Shown here in pieces: positions 56,901 to 64,000 of a DNA stretch of 64,000 nt. This DNA is from Hypomesus transpacificus (Eukaryota > Chordata > Actinopteri > Osmeriformes > Osmeridae), in the NCBI RefSeq assembly GCF_021917145.1, contig NC_061067.1, forward strand, positions 12,379,856 through 12,443,855, in the 5' to 3' direction. Each line of letters opens with the position of its first letter. Position 1 is the stretch's first letter. The position numbers and the translations under genes were made by a program. The notes under the pieces are model-generated. The model made no database searches. It saw only the letters and a list, made by a program, of their open reading frames with translations, and had not been told where the DNA came from.

Positions 56901-59900
56901 AAAAATAAATACGACCTCACGTGATGTCAATCGCGCTTGCACACTGCCTCCGAAACTTTCGTTCGTCAAAAAAAGTTTGGATCGGGTTCAGTTTTCTGCG
57001 TTTTTCGCATCCGTAGCCAGCATTTTGAGAGGTTATTTGGCAATTCAGAGCCACCGTACGAACAAAAATATTCAGAATGGCGTCTGACAAGTTGATACAC
57101 TTGTTAGCGACAGTCCATAAACTGCAGCCAGATTTGGTCACAGGTACGGTGTTCATTTTAGGACATCCTCAGATCTCAGACTCAAGTGTCAGACTCAAAC
57201 AAAAAGGCTTCAAGTCTCAGACGAAACGGCTTCAGTCTCAGAAAAACCTCTGTCATTCTCAGACAAAACGTTCTCAAACCAAACGCCATCATTCTCAGAC
57301 AAAACGCTCTCAAACTAAACGCCATAATTCTCAGACAAAACGCTCTCAAACTAAAAGGCGTCATTCTCAGAAAAAACGCTCTCAAACTAAACAGCGTCAT
57401 TCTCAGACAAAACGCTCTCAAACTAAACTTTGTCAGAATTTTTTCGTCAAAGCTAGCTAGATGAGGGAGCTGTTGACTAGATTTCTGAATTAGCTTAAGT
57501 ACCAGCCAAAGTGAATACCATGGTGTTGTAACTGTTAAAGTTCGGTAAAGTTGGCATGACATTCACAGATTCAAACTTCCGGGTAGTTAACTGGTACAGC
57601 AAGAACACTTACTTTTGATTTAATACTAAATAGTTGTTTACTGTAAGTTATTTGATTGTACTGGCGGAACAGTTGTTCAGATCGTCGCACGACGTTGATG
57701 ACGTTTATGATTCTTTAGCAAAGTTTGTTTGTATTGTCCATGGCAACCAGAGGACTACACATGGGTTTACTTTGAGTGAACTAGCTTACAGAAAACAACT
57801 ATTTCGTATGATATCAAAAGTTTTCTTGCTGTACCAGTTAACAGAAACAACACCATGGTATTCACTTTATAAGCTGCTACTTTAGCTAATTCAGAAATCT
57901 AGTCAACAGCTCCTTCATCTAGCTAGCTTTGACAAAAGTTTAGTTTGAGAGCGTTTTGACTGAGAATGATGGCGTTTAGTTTGAGAGCGTTTTGACTGAG
58001 AATGATGGCGTTTGGTTTGAGAGCGTTTTGTCTGAGAATGACGCCGTTCAGTTTGAGAGCGTTTTGTCTGAGAATGATGGCGTTTGGTTCGAGAGCGTTT
58101 TGTCTGAGAATGACGCCGTTTAGTTTGAGAGCGTTTTGTCTGAGAATGACAGAGGTTTTTCTGAGAATGAAGCTGTTTCGCCTGAGTCTGACGACTTTTG
58201 GTCTTGAGACTTGACACCTTTTTGTTTGAGTCTGACACTTGAGTCTGAGATCTGAGGATGTCCTAAAATGAACACCGTACAGAGGTCTCCCTCACAATCT
58301 TCCCTACAGTGCTTTTGCCCAAATGAAAACTGCTGGCGATGGTGGTGAATGATAGCCTGGCTCTGCCCTCCTTCGTACTTCCGCTCAATTTGGATTTTGC
58401 TTCTGTACTAGGTCTGGGAGCTCGGCTCTGAAGTCGGTTTCCAGAAACAATTTTTTTGTAGGTCCACTCAGCGAACAGAGGGAGTGGCTGAGAACGATGA
58501 CGTTAATGTCGTGCACTTGTTTGAGTAGTTCAGTAATGGCGGCGGAGAAAGATGCGAGCGAAACTATTCTGCAGTTGTGGGAATGCTGCCGAATATAGAC
58601 CTTTTTTGATGAACATTCTAGAATTTTCATTCTTCAAGTTTGGCCCTTGAAAGCTTCCGGTTTCAGACGCGCAAATGATTGTTTTGATGGAAGTCAGCTA
58701 GTTTAGTAAGTGAGCAAGTTACGGTGGCAAACATTTTTTTTAAACATTGTCAATTGTTGCTGTGTTTGGCTGTTCGTCGAGATTGGGGAAGAACAAGTTG
58801 TCAACAAGTTTAAATTTCCCATAAAAACGGGACTACGAGATGACTGGGTTTCTGCTTAGCGTGTTGATCTTTCGACGTTGTTGAAAGTAGCTAGTAATAT
58901 TGGTGGAAATACCGTTAGAATAGCGTTGATTTTGGTAGTTTTTTCAACGTTGTTTCAATTGTAATATTGGTGGAAATACCGTTAGAATCGCGTTGGTTTT
59001 TTTATCGTTGTTTCAATATTAAATAAGGGTGCAAAATGATGATGGGTCAACATAATGACGTTGGTTCAATGAAATTAGCGTTGAAAATGGAATGTTGATT
59101 CAGCGTAGTTTCAATTAAGTTTGCTATCTGGGTTAGTGCTTTAAAAAGGTGGTTTGGGGTGCCATAACTTGTCATGGAAGGGAATTTCCAATTATGCCTA
59201 GCATCAGTGGCGATGTGTCCTGGCTTAGGTTACTGAAACGAATTTGCGCAACAGGCCATGGATCCACCTGAACAATAAATATACTTCAGTAGAGATAACG
59301 GTTGTGGATCTGACACTGCATACGTAGTCCTAGGCTATTGCTAACTTTCATATCCACCTTTTGTTTAACCGTCGCCCATACACTGGGTTCAAAAATGACT
59401 GGTGGGAGATGTAAAAACAGCAGATCATATTGAACATTTATCGGTGCATTTATTAATTACTACAATTTCACAGCAGTTATTCAACAACTAACCAGCAGAT
59501 ACAGCCCGCTGCACACCTCCCCGACCGTTGCATTTAGTATGCAGCGATCAGCTGGTCTAAGTATTTTTAAGCCGTCTCTATCTTAATATGTACATTATTT
59601 GTTGACTCCCATTAAAAAAAATAGTTGTAGGCATTAGACCTTTAGGCTCCAATAACCTCTTTACTGACAGTGAACGCACTTTACCAAATAGTATTTGGTA
59701 GGCTAATGTAGCTACTATTTGAAATAGTTAGTGGTAGACATCGGGATAGATTAGCTCTAGCTCTACCTTACGTAGGCTATCAATTTTAGATCAGCCTAAA
59801 ATAAATTATAGCCTAAAATAAATAACGTTCTGATCCAGTGGGTCGGTTATGGACACTATTCGATGTACCTCTGCTATTCACAGCCAGTTAATTGATGGTA

Positions 59901-62101
59901 ATATGCGCTAGTCATGTTAACGCGATGGTAAAGTAGCTAGCAACTAATGTATGAGATGCGCTAACCGGATGTAGTTCAGGGCCTTGCGTTCTAAACTGGT
60001 CTGTTATTGTTTACGTTTCAAAAAAGGTCTATAGGTCAAAGCCGGAGCAAGAACATTCCTTGCTGAGTTTTGTTGGTGGCCATGATGTTGTGGCCCTCCT
60101 TCCCACGGGGTTAGGCAAAGTTAGATTTTCCAGCTACGGCAGCTAGCTCCGTTACAGTAGTGGTGAAGGAGTTGGCTAAGGCGAACGCTCGCGATTGGTT
60201 ATGGCAAATCCGAGTGGCTCTGGGTGGATCCAATAGTTTTAAACTTCAACAGAGGACCCGCCTTCAAGGAAGTTAACGTTTGTCAATGGAGAGATCCCAG
60301 ACCCTCTGTACAAATGAAATGTACGAGGGTCTGGTTAAGACCAGGCTAGGTGAATGAGTCCCTAGTGCTCAGATACCTAAAATGATACATATAGCCTATT
60401 ATTATAGCACTCAAAATAATTGTGTTGTATTGAATGTTTGTTTCAAAAGTGCGTGTGTGTGTCCTATGTTCTAGCAAATCATCAAACTGATCCACTGACA
60501 TTCGGAGGTACATTTTAAATTTCTCTGGATAATTTCCTTGATAAGGAGATGAAACTCTTCTTCCTCTCTGCGCAACTTCAGGATTGGATGGACCCAATAT
60601 TTCCTATTTCTCCTAATTTTTCTCTTTTTAATGAGAGGGCAACAAAACCATCCTCACTGCTTGACAAATCCATTTAGTATTTTTTCTTTTTTTGTTTTTC
60701 TCGCAAACGTTTAATAAATACGCATCGGACTCAGTGTGCAAGGTGTGCGTGACGAATTTTAGGCTGACGAATACGAAAAAAACGCAAACAATTTTTTTTG
60801 ACTCAGTGTGCAATGGCCTTAAGAGTCCATTTCCCTGCAAGTGTGGTCAGCACCCTCAGATTAGCCATTTGGACTAACATCCTTCACCACCTCTTGACCT
60901 ATCTCTTTTCCTGCAAGATGTAAGTTTGTCACAGGATGTTTCTTATCAATGAACACAGAAGCCTTAAAAATCAAATCATACTAAAACCAAATAAATTTAA
61001 CATACAGCCTAAAATTGTATTACAGTAGAACACACTAGACTACACTGGCATGTACGATTGTGAAAAAAAATTATATTTTTTTTGTTAAGGAGCGATATCC
61101 GGCATGTTACTCTGTCCTGTTTTCTCCCTCATTCTAAACTGTAAACAACGCCAGTCTCCCTTCTCTGCAGAACCCCCCCCCCCCCCCCGGTAAACACCAT
61201 ACTATGCCCCCGGGCCGCCGGCAAACTTCACCCTACCACCTTAACTAACACATTTTCTGCGGAAAACCCTGAATAGAAATACACAACTGCTAAAATAGTT
61301 TCCTGTCTCAGGTTGATCGAGCCCCAGGACCTGGACAAGGCTGTGGACCTCTATCAGAAAGCTGCTTCTGTGTTTGAGGTACACTGAGGACACCATGGCT
61401 GTCACATGGTGAAACATGGACTTCACACTGCTTCTTTACATGCTATGCTACAGTGCTGTGGTCCAACTGATAAATGGATAGATGGGTTGATAGACATGGC
61501 TAGCTGTGTGTAGCTGTGTGACTAGCTGTGTGTCTGCAGAATGAGGACCGCCTGCGCCAGGCAGTGGAGATGCTGGGGAAGGCATCACGCCTGCTGGTCC
61601 GACAGCAAAAGTATGTCTGTCTCCTGTTAATCTGTCATCACAACCTCTCAACTTGTTCCTGTAATACTGCTGTAATAATGCTGATGGTGTGTGTCCGTCT
61701 CAGGTTGGATGAAGCAGCAGTCTCTATCCAGAAAGAGAAGAGCATGTACAGAGAGATAGAGAACTACCCCACCTGCTTCAAGGTACAGACACAGCGCTCC
61801 TGTCCAAACCCTGATTAGGTTCAGAGGACGGATCACTCAGTGGGTGTGTGAAGTTGTCCAATGTCTGCTTCTCTCTTCTCCCTCCCACTCCAATTTTTTT
61901 TTTCTGCCTTTTGGTCACTTTCTCTTCCAGAAAACCATTGCGCAAGTGCTAGTTCATCTCCACAGGAATGACTTTGTAGCAGCAGACAAGTGTGTGAGAG
62001 AGAGCTACAGGTAATCATGTCTACACCCACCCACTACAAAGGCACTGTGATGCTGTTTTTTGGACCTCTACACCCTGTAGTAAGAGACAACAATGCACCC
62101 A

Positions 62102-62136
<35 letters not shown>

Positions 62137-62592
62137 GGGGGGGGGGGTTGTGTGTGTGTGTATGGGTGCGGTGTGGGGTGTGTCTAGCCTGCCAGGGTTC
62201 AGTGGGAGTGAGGACTGCATAGCGTTGGAGCAGCTGCTGCAGGGGTACGACCAGCAGGACGAGGACCAGGTCAACAGGGTCTGCACCTCCCCCCTCTTCA
62301 AGTACATGGACAATGACGTAAGGATGTCTGTGTGTGTGTGTCCAAGTACATACTTAGAGGTGATCTGTGTGTGTTGAATGAACTTCTTAGTAAATGCTAC
62401 ATTCATTGTGTGACCCTTTTAATGTCTCCCACTCCCGGACCCTCTTGTCTGTTCCCCCAGTACGCCAAGCTGTCTCTCAGCCTGCGGGTTCCAGGAGGGG
62501 GGAAGAAGACCAAGGCTGGGGGGTCAGAGGTCACGGCCGGGCAGACTGGGCCTGGTGAGGAGGAGGATGAGTATGCTGGCGGGCTATGTTAG
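35937..62592 (+). CDS. napg: Gamma-soluble NSF attachment protein, 308 aa, 12 exons
   Basis: Adaptor that recruits NSF ATPase to SNARE complexes for membrane-fusion recycling. Coding exons: 35937-35992, 36191-36258, 42257-42341, 42584-42601, 43024-43054, 43265-43374, 61312-61378, 61540-61610, 61704-61782, 61931-62010, 62188-62317 and 62461-62592. Every junction is GT-AG and phases agree, for 927 nt with stop TAG. Signatures include [132 protein letters not shown] and an acidic [11 protein letters not shown] end. Exon 4 is an 18-nt microexon coding the LFHAAK core. AATAAA lies at 62754-62759. Introns 2 (6.0 kb) and 6 (17.9 kb) are swollen by nested transposons, but no coding lesion is seen. 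Confidence 0.95.
36298..36465 (+). repeat. ~42-bp minisatellite in napg intron 2
   Basis: About four units of the form TTCTGCTGTGACTAGTATACACTAGCATACAGCTGG. The array ends where a CAGGGCTC-ended element begins at 36466. Confidence 0.75.
36870..39410. other. Intronic AT-rich repeats, no gene
   Basis: Includes a TTTATTTATTTC-rich tract (about 37380-37580), an (AT)n run near 38625-38642 and a GGGCGCT/AGCGCCC inverted pair near 38437-38582 ending in ...GACCAGCCGCCACTG at 38786. No domain seen in any frame. Confidence 0.45.
39411..39606. mobile_element. Partial copy of the CAGRGCTGCCAAC MITE
   Basis: CAGAGCTGCCAACTCTCACGG onward matches 24637-24830 in the same orientation with few changes, then stops after GCAAACAGCCGTG. 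The right end is missing. Confidence 0.75.
40157..42088. mobile_element. GGTGGCCC-ended element, copy 3, with ~380-bp inverted arms
   Basis: The left arm (about 40157-40538) is the inverted complement of the right arm (about 41740-42088): both carry CCCCCAAATGAAAACAC, CGAGTCAACTCC and ACATTAACTCTGAAC in matching order. A TAGACATT repeat flanks it (40149-40156 and 42089-42096), an 8-bp duplication. It is interrupted by the nested element 40539-41358. Confidence 0.72.
40539..41358. mobile_element. CAGTGTTTCCCC-ended hAT-type MITE with poly-C tract
   Basis: Ends CAGTGTTTCCCCTAGG and ...TAGGGGGAAACACTG, with direct repeat AATGC on both sides (40534-40538 and 41359-41363). Contains a run of about 30 C near 40593-40622. 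No coding region. Confidence 0.7.
42352..42540 (+). repeat. CCCTGACCCTAG-type minisatellite in napg intron 3
   Basis: Degenerate tandem units with ACCCTGACCCTAGCCTCTAA and ACCCTGACCCTAGAACCCTAG. It begins 11 bp after exon 3 and ends just ahead of the 18-nt microexon. Confidence 0.8.
42625..43010 (+). repeat. ~26-bp minisatellite between napg exons 4 and 5
   Basis: About fourteen degenerate units like GCATAGCTGCTGTGCTGAGGAAGCTA, filling almost the entire intron between the microexon and exon 5. Confidence 0.85.
43736..43830 (+). pseudogene. Harbinger MADF/Myb-like protein, N-terminal fragment
   Basis: ATG followed by [20 protein letters not shown] and VDYKDK, the start of a MADF DNA-binding domain found in the second gene of animal Harbinger elements. 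The frame is lost after about 30 codons. The same start occurs at 57077 in copy 2. Confidence 0.65.
44080..44215 (-). pseudogene. Harbinger nuclease N-terminal fragment (copy 1)
   Basis: On minus, [19 protein letters not shown] then NYPEKY and [11 protein letters not shown], the conserved beginning of PIF/Harbinger nucleases. The catalytic part is deleted. Confidence 0.65.
44251..45693 (+). mobile_element. IS3EU-like transposon, 1443 bp, with 6-bp TSD
   Basis: Ends AATCCGTGTACCCTTCGTTC and ...GAACGAATGGTACACGGATT, with inverted repeats of at least 50 bp. Flanking CTTGAC at 44245-44250 and 45694-45699. The second Harbinger copy has the unoccupied site (CTGCTTGACAAATCC at 60656-60670). It contains an integrase-like gene remnant. 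The IS3EU name is from memory of a family with integrase-like transposase and 6-bp duplication. Confidence 0.72.
44581..45415 (+). pseudogene. Integrase-core (rve-like) transposase remnant
   Basis: Exon part 1 (44581-44768) encodes [35 protein letters not shown] and [11 protein letters not shown], then GTGAGT. Part 2 (from 45297) encodes [21 protein letters not shown] residues in HMDQNE and VRVDHGKEF sit like the first two acids of a DDE integrase core. A deletion removes the strand between ATHVA and RIVA, and the frame ends early. It probably moved the enclosing element once. Confidence 0.65.
46855..47560. repeat. 0.7-kb repeat unit A
   Basis: Direct duplicate of 47895-48605 (both run from CTCACAAATACATTTTCGTT to CTGAAAATATCAC...GGGAAAAAC). 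Part is also present inverted at 18708-18795. No coding frame with recognised domain. Confidence 0.8.
47600..47890 (-). pseudogene. 3' end fragment of an L2/Rex-type LINE
   Basis: On minus the frame reads [20 protein letters not shown] then [11 protein letters not shown] and stop, the conserved C-terminus of the L2/CR1-like reverse transcriptase ORF. It is wedged between repeat units A and B. Confidence 0.65.
47895..48605. repeat. 0.7-kb repeat unit B
   Basis: Direct copy of 46855-47560 with scattered substitutions and small gaps (for example TTTAAAACCAG against TTTCAAACCAG). Confidence 0.8.
48613..48885. mobile_element. Hairpin-rich MITE with CTTAAG/GTTCTTAAG palindromes
   Basis: GGCCTGGTTTCCCAGATTTG... 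folds onto ...GAATCTGGGAAACCCGGCC at about 48742-48761, with inner palindromes AAGAGCGTCTTAAGAACG and GTTCTTAAGAAGATCTTAGC. A second, diverged half-copy follows to about 48885, ending GAATCTGGGAGACCTGGCC. No gene. Confidence 0.7.
49600..49767 (+). pseudogene. SGNH-hydrolase-like fragment of a retroelement
   Basis: The frame gives [18 protein letters not shown] then [15 protein letters not shown]. The GSS near the start and GxxGMRW resemble the SGNH-type esterase found in some fish retroelements. Only about 55 residues survive before the next element begins. Confidence 0.4.
49768..50891 (+). mobile_element. Second Harbinger-type element inside the hAT
   Basis: Ends GGGGCCTCATGTACAAAG and ...CGTTTATATGAGGTCCC form an imperfect inverted repeat. 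It encloses a Myb/SANT-like gene remnant. The target duplication is unclear. Different family from the GGCCCTTGCACACTG Harbinger copies. Confidence 0.55.
50065..50393 (+). pseudogene. Myb/SANT-like protein of a Harbinger element
   Basis: Part 1 reads [38 protein letters not shown]. After an intron-like gap (about 50247-50318, acceptor TTATTATTATAG) part 2 reads [23 protein letters not shown] and a stop. These are the helices of the Myb/SANT-like domain used by Harbinger accessory proteins. The rest is lost. Confidence 0.6.
51066..53782 (-). pseudogene. hAT transposase, TTF zinc finger type (ZMYM1-like), multiply broken
   Basis: The start at 53782 ([17 protein letters not shown]) is followed by a spliced serine-rich linker (53340-53460) and a TTF-type domain near 53230-52960 ([21 protein letters not shown]). 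The core follows: [25 protein letters not shown] (first acid), [31 protein letters not shown] (second acid), [15 protein letters not shown] and [10 protein letters not shown]. The hATC dimerisation end is [20 protein letters not shown] to the stop at 51066. Breaks: an in-frame stop after PHS at about 52950, a frameshift in an A/T-run near 52500-52535, loss of frame near 52100-52140 and again near 51340-51540. Confidence 0.85.
53999..55712 (+). mobile_element. 5'-truncated L2-like LINE with broken reverse transcriptase
   Basis: Frames run in order: [103 protein letters not shown] (catalytic FADD), then [10 protein letters not shown] and [21 protein letters not shown] short deletion near 54283 and a shift near 55015 break the ORF. 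The 3' tail is GAATAAATCTAATTCTGATTCTGATG. It sits upstream of the hAT transposase start, inside the hAT. Confidence 0.85.
57148..58276. mobile_element. 1.1-kb foldback with 30-bp tandem repeats in each arm, GTAC duplication
   Basis: GGTGTTCATTTTAGGACATCC at 57148 and its inverted complement ending at 58276 are flanked by GTAC (57144-57147 and 58277-58280). The arms of about 400 bp each hold 5-6 units of CATTCTCAGACAAAACGCTCTCAAACTAAACG-type repeat. The frames through these repeats give lysine/serine-rich peptides ([10 protein letters not shown]) on one strand, with no sign of being real genes. The centre is also partly inverted (CCATGGTGTTG against CAACACCATGG). Confidence 0.85.
57956..58160 (-). 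repeat. ~30-bp tandem repeats of the foldback right arm
   Basis: Repeated unit GAGAGCGTTTTGTCTGAGAATGATGGCGTTTG; inverted relatives occupy 57250-57430. Confidence 0.85.
58594..60033. mobile_element. TATAGACC-ended element, 1440 bp
   Basis: Ends TATAGACCTTTTTTGA and ...TCAAAAAAGGTCTATA (an inverted repeat of about 15 bp). It splits the helicase fragment of the third Academ copy. Includes two tandem ~70-bp units with GTAATATTGGTGGAAATACC (58893-59010). No transposase recognised. Confidence 0.6.
58893..59010 (+). repeat. Two tandem ~70-bp units
   Basis: GTAATATTGGTGGAAATACC GTTAGAAT then AGCGTTG or CGCGTTGG, each followed by a TTTCAATTG/TTTCAATAT tail. Confidence 0.7.
60358..60620 (-). pseudogene. 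Harbinger nuclease N-terminal fragment (copy 2)
   Basis: ATG at 60597 reads [44 protein letters not shown] and [10 protein letters not shown] up to the Academ insertion. It is the same region as 44080-44215 in copy 1 but more complete. Confidence 0.7.
62104..62165 (+). repeat. (GT)n(G)n microsatellite beside napg exon 11
   Basis: About 14 GT units followed by a run of about 13 G, ending some 20 bp before the exon 11 acceptor (TGTCTAG at 62187). Confidence 0.9.
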
Positions 62593-62753
62593 CCCCTCCC
62601 ACAGGACAAAACACTTCCTGCTTCTTTTCTGGGGCTGGGCGACTTCGTGCTATGAGGACATTTGAGCATGTCTAGAGGGTTATAATCTCACCAGCTGTAT
62701 TTCGGGTTACGCAGCACCAGAATCACGGTGCCATGAGCATGGCAGTGTTTGAC

Positions 62754-62759
62754 AATAAA
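62754..62759 (+). terminator. napg: napg polyadenylation signal AATAAA
   Basis: The canonical hexamer lies 162 bp past the napg stop codon. The following 62760-63700 holds purine-rich tracts and no gene; it separates napg from the convergent piezo2. Confidence 0.75.
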
Positions 62760-63702
62760 GTAACCCAGTGGCCTATCATCTTTTAGTAAATCAACATGGT
62801 CTGCCGCTGCCTTGCGTACATGTAAATGTACAGTTATCTGTATCTGAAACGTAATCATGTTTTTGATTTCTAAACATAATTATGTCTCTGATTTCTAATG
62901 ATGCCGTGTAAATTCATTTTTATTTGCCTTAATGAATCTGTGTTCTGTTAAGTCTGACTGATTGTGTAACATAAGCAGGAATATGAAGGGTGGCCTGTCT
63001 CTGCTGCCTTGTGTAGTGTTTTCTTTTGCCTATTCTATATTCTTTCAGCATGTTGACTTTTAAGGGAGCATGCAGTCTGTGAGAAGGGGGAAGGGAGGGG
63101 GTATGGAGATTCTATATTACCTGGAGGAGGGGGGTGGGGGGTTAGGGCATGCCTACTGAACTGTGTCGCTGTGTCTGTGTCTCTTAAGTAAACCCAAATG
63201 TATGAAGTAGTCATGTTTCAGACATGTTTATTCTCAGACAAACCACATGTACACCTTTTAACACAACACCAGTCTGGATGGTACACACTACAGGCACACA
63301 CAGTAGATTTGGTCTATGCATAGGTGGAGACGATCACATTATGAATGACCTTGACACACGAAACAAGCACAGGGGAGAAGAGAGGAAGGGAGAGAGGAGA
63401 GGAGGAAGAGCAGGAAGTGGGGAAGAGGTGATGAGAAGAGCGACCACATAATTTGGCTTCACTGTCACCTCTGACCTCACTTCTCTCCTGGCCAAATAGG
63501 GTATTGCACAACCCAGGGGTTGTGCTTTTAATGGAGCACAGCCAACTAGGGAACAGCAGATCACAACCTCATATCCAGACCATATGACAGGCAGATCCAC
63601 AATGTAGAACATGTCTTCCAGTCCTTGTCTGACTGAGCTTCTTCAAACGATCTACCAGGCTCCAAAATGGTAAGTTCCTGAGAAGACCTCTGGGTGGCAG
63701 TG

Positions 63703-63955
63703 TCACTTGTTCTTCTCCCTGGTCCACTTGATCATGGTCTCTGGTGAGCGGTAGAGGAAGATGAGCTTGGCGTAGAGCTCCTCCTCCAGCTCCAACTCTC
63801 CGGTCTCACGGACCAGGAAGATGTCCGTGCATAGCTTCAGGATGCGGTCCACACACTGTAGCTCCTCAAACATGATGGAGTGGGAGATCCCGCTAAAGAA
63901 CTCTCGTACAAACTTCCCAATGACGAGAACCACAGAGGCATATAGACCCATGATG
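63703..63955 (-). CDS. piezo2: Piezo-type mechanosensitive channel 2, last coding exon
   Basis: Large trimeric mechanically gated cation channel of the plasma membrane. The exon begins after an acceptor (CTCTGCAG|C at 63955) and reads [60 protein letters not shown] and [20 protein letters not shown], with stop at 63705-63703. This is the inner pore helix and C-terminal domain that close every vertebrate Piezo2. The rest of the gene lies beyond the window. It converges with napg, as in human 18p11. Piezo1 is a weaker alternative because its C-terminus differs at several of these positions. Confidence 0.92.
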
Positions 63956-64000
63956 CTGCAGAGCGGAAGGAAAGATGAGCACTGGCATGCAAAACATACT

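Larger units (their letters stand above)
58536..60146 (+). pseudogene. Helicase gene fragments of the third Academ-type copy
   Basis: ATG at 58536 opens [18 protein letters not shown]. After the nested element (58594-60033) the same gene seems to resume as [27 protein letters not shown] (Walker A; the expected S/T is V here) and stops at 60144-60146. Motifs II-VI are absent, so it is non-functional. Confidence 0.6.
58353..60348 (+). mobile_element. Third Academ-type copy, 1996 bp, 9-bp TSD
   Basis: Starts TAGCCTGGCTCTGCCC and ends ...GACCAGGCTA; both sides carry GGTGAATGA (58344-58352 and 60349-60357). The insertion interrupts the Harbinger nuclease frame: joining the two sides through a single GGTGAATGA gives [18 protein letters not shown], a Harbinger-like stretch. 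It contains start and Walker A pieces of a helicase gene and a nested TATAGACC element. It is diverged from the 4.2-kb element but shares end motif and duplication length. Confidence 0.82.
56859..60819. mobile_element. PIF/Harbinger element copy 2 with nested insertions
   Basis: Ends AGGCCATTG (56859) and ...CAGTGTGCAATGGCCT (60819), TAA duplications at 56856-56858 and 60820-60822. Same family as copy 1. It retains a MADF start at 57077 on plus and nuclease pieces on minus (60597-60358, continued at 58343-58281 and 57143 leftward). The foldback (57148-58276) and the Academ-type element (58353-60348) are inserted within the nuclease frame. Confidence 0.85.

Noticed and set aside
57077..57460. 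Plus-strand 127-aa lysine/serine-rich ORF ([10 protein letters not shown] repeats)
   Set aside because: It is a by-product of 30-bp tandem repeats in a foldback arm and starts in a Harbinger MADF fragment; the mirror arm gives the same on minus.
1..64000. CRISPR arrays, operons or tRNA/rRNA genes
   Set aside because: The sequence is vertebrate; tandem arrays present lack unique spacers, and no tRNA or rRNA signature was seen by eye.

Overview
The window is vertebrate nuclear DNA, almost certainly from a ray-finned fish. It has GT-AG introns, three recognisable vertebrate genes, and a dense load of fish-type DNA transposons (Tc1, hAT, PIF/Harbinger, CACTA, Academ-like) with L2-type LINEs. The host genes are twsg1 (minus strand, 19.5-23.7 kb, possible 5' UTR exon near 24.2 kb), napg (plus strand, 12 coding exons, 35.9-62.6 kb) and the last coding exon of piezo2 (minus strand, 63.7-63.96 kb, convergent with napg). 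All three lie close together on human chromosome 18p11, which supports the calls. The species cannot be told from the sequence.

Layout. (1) 1-18692: one large CACTA/EnSpm-like transposon whose left end lies outside the window and whose right end is TAGTG at 18688-18692. It carries two divergent genes: a decayed transposase on the minus strand (3173 to <1) and an apparently intact 8-exon, 541-aa accessory gene on the plus strand (3626-17963). A 7990-bp helicase-bearing Academ-type transposon (4202-12191) sits in intron 1 of the accessory gene. It has a convergent RecQ-like helicase and a DUF6589-type transposase and is flanked by a 9-bp target duplication. A 781-bp deleted relative in the opposite orientation (14136-14916, its own 9-bp duplication) sits in intron 4. 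(2) 18.7-25.2 kb: twsg1. Its last intron holds a hAT-type non-autonomous element (8-bp duplication), which itself holds an apparently intact Tc1-type transposon with an uninterrupted transposase ORF. (3) 25.2-35.7 kb: between the host genes lie a 3.2-kb foldback, a frameshifted THAP fragment, a small unknown gene start broken by a TATAGACC-ended element, and Tc1 and LINE remnants. (4) 35.9-62.6 kb: napg, including an 18-nt microexon. Its 17.9-kb intron 6 holds two Harbinger copies. The first contains an IS3EU-like element and a 10.6-kb hAT that in turn contains a LINE, a second Harbinger-type element and duplicated repeats. The second contains a 1.1-kb foldback and a third Academ-type copy, again with a 9-bp duplication. 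(5) 62.6-64 kb: napg 3' UTR and the end of piezo2.

How it fits together. The target duplications give an order of insertion. The CACTA element predates the two Academ insertions inside it. Harbinger copies 1 and 2 predate everything inside them, and removing the inserts from copy 2 restores a Harbinger-like reading frame. All exon and intron limits are from reading splice sites and frames by eye; no alignment or database search was run. Family names rest on remembered protein signatures.
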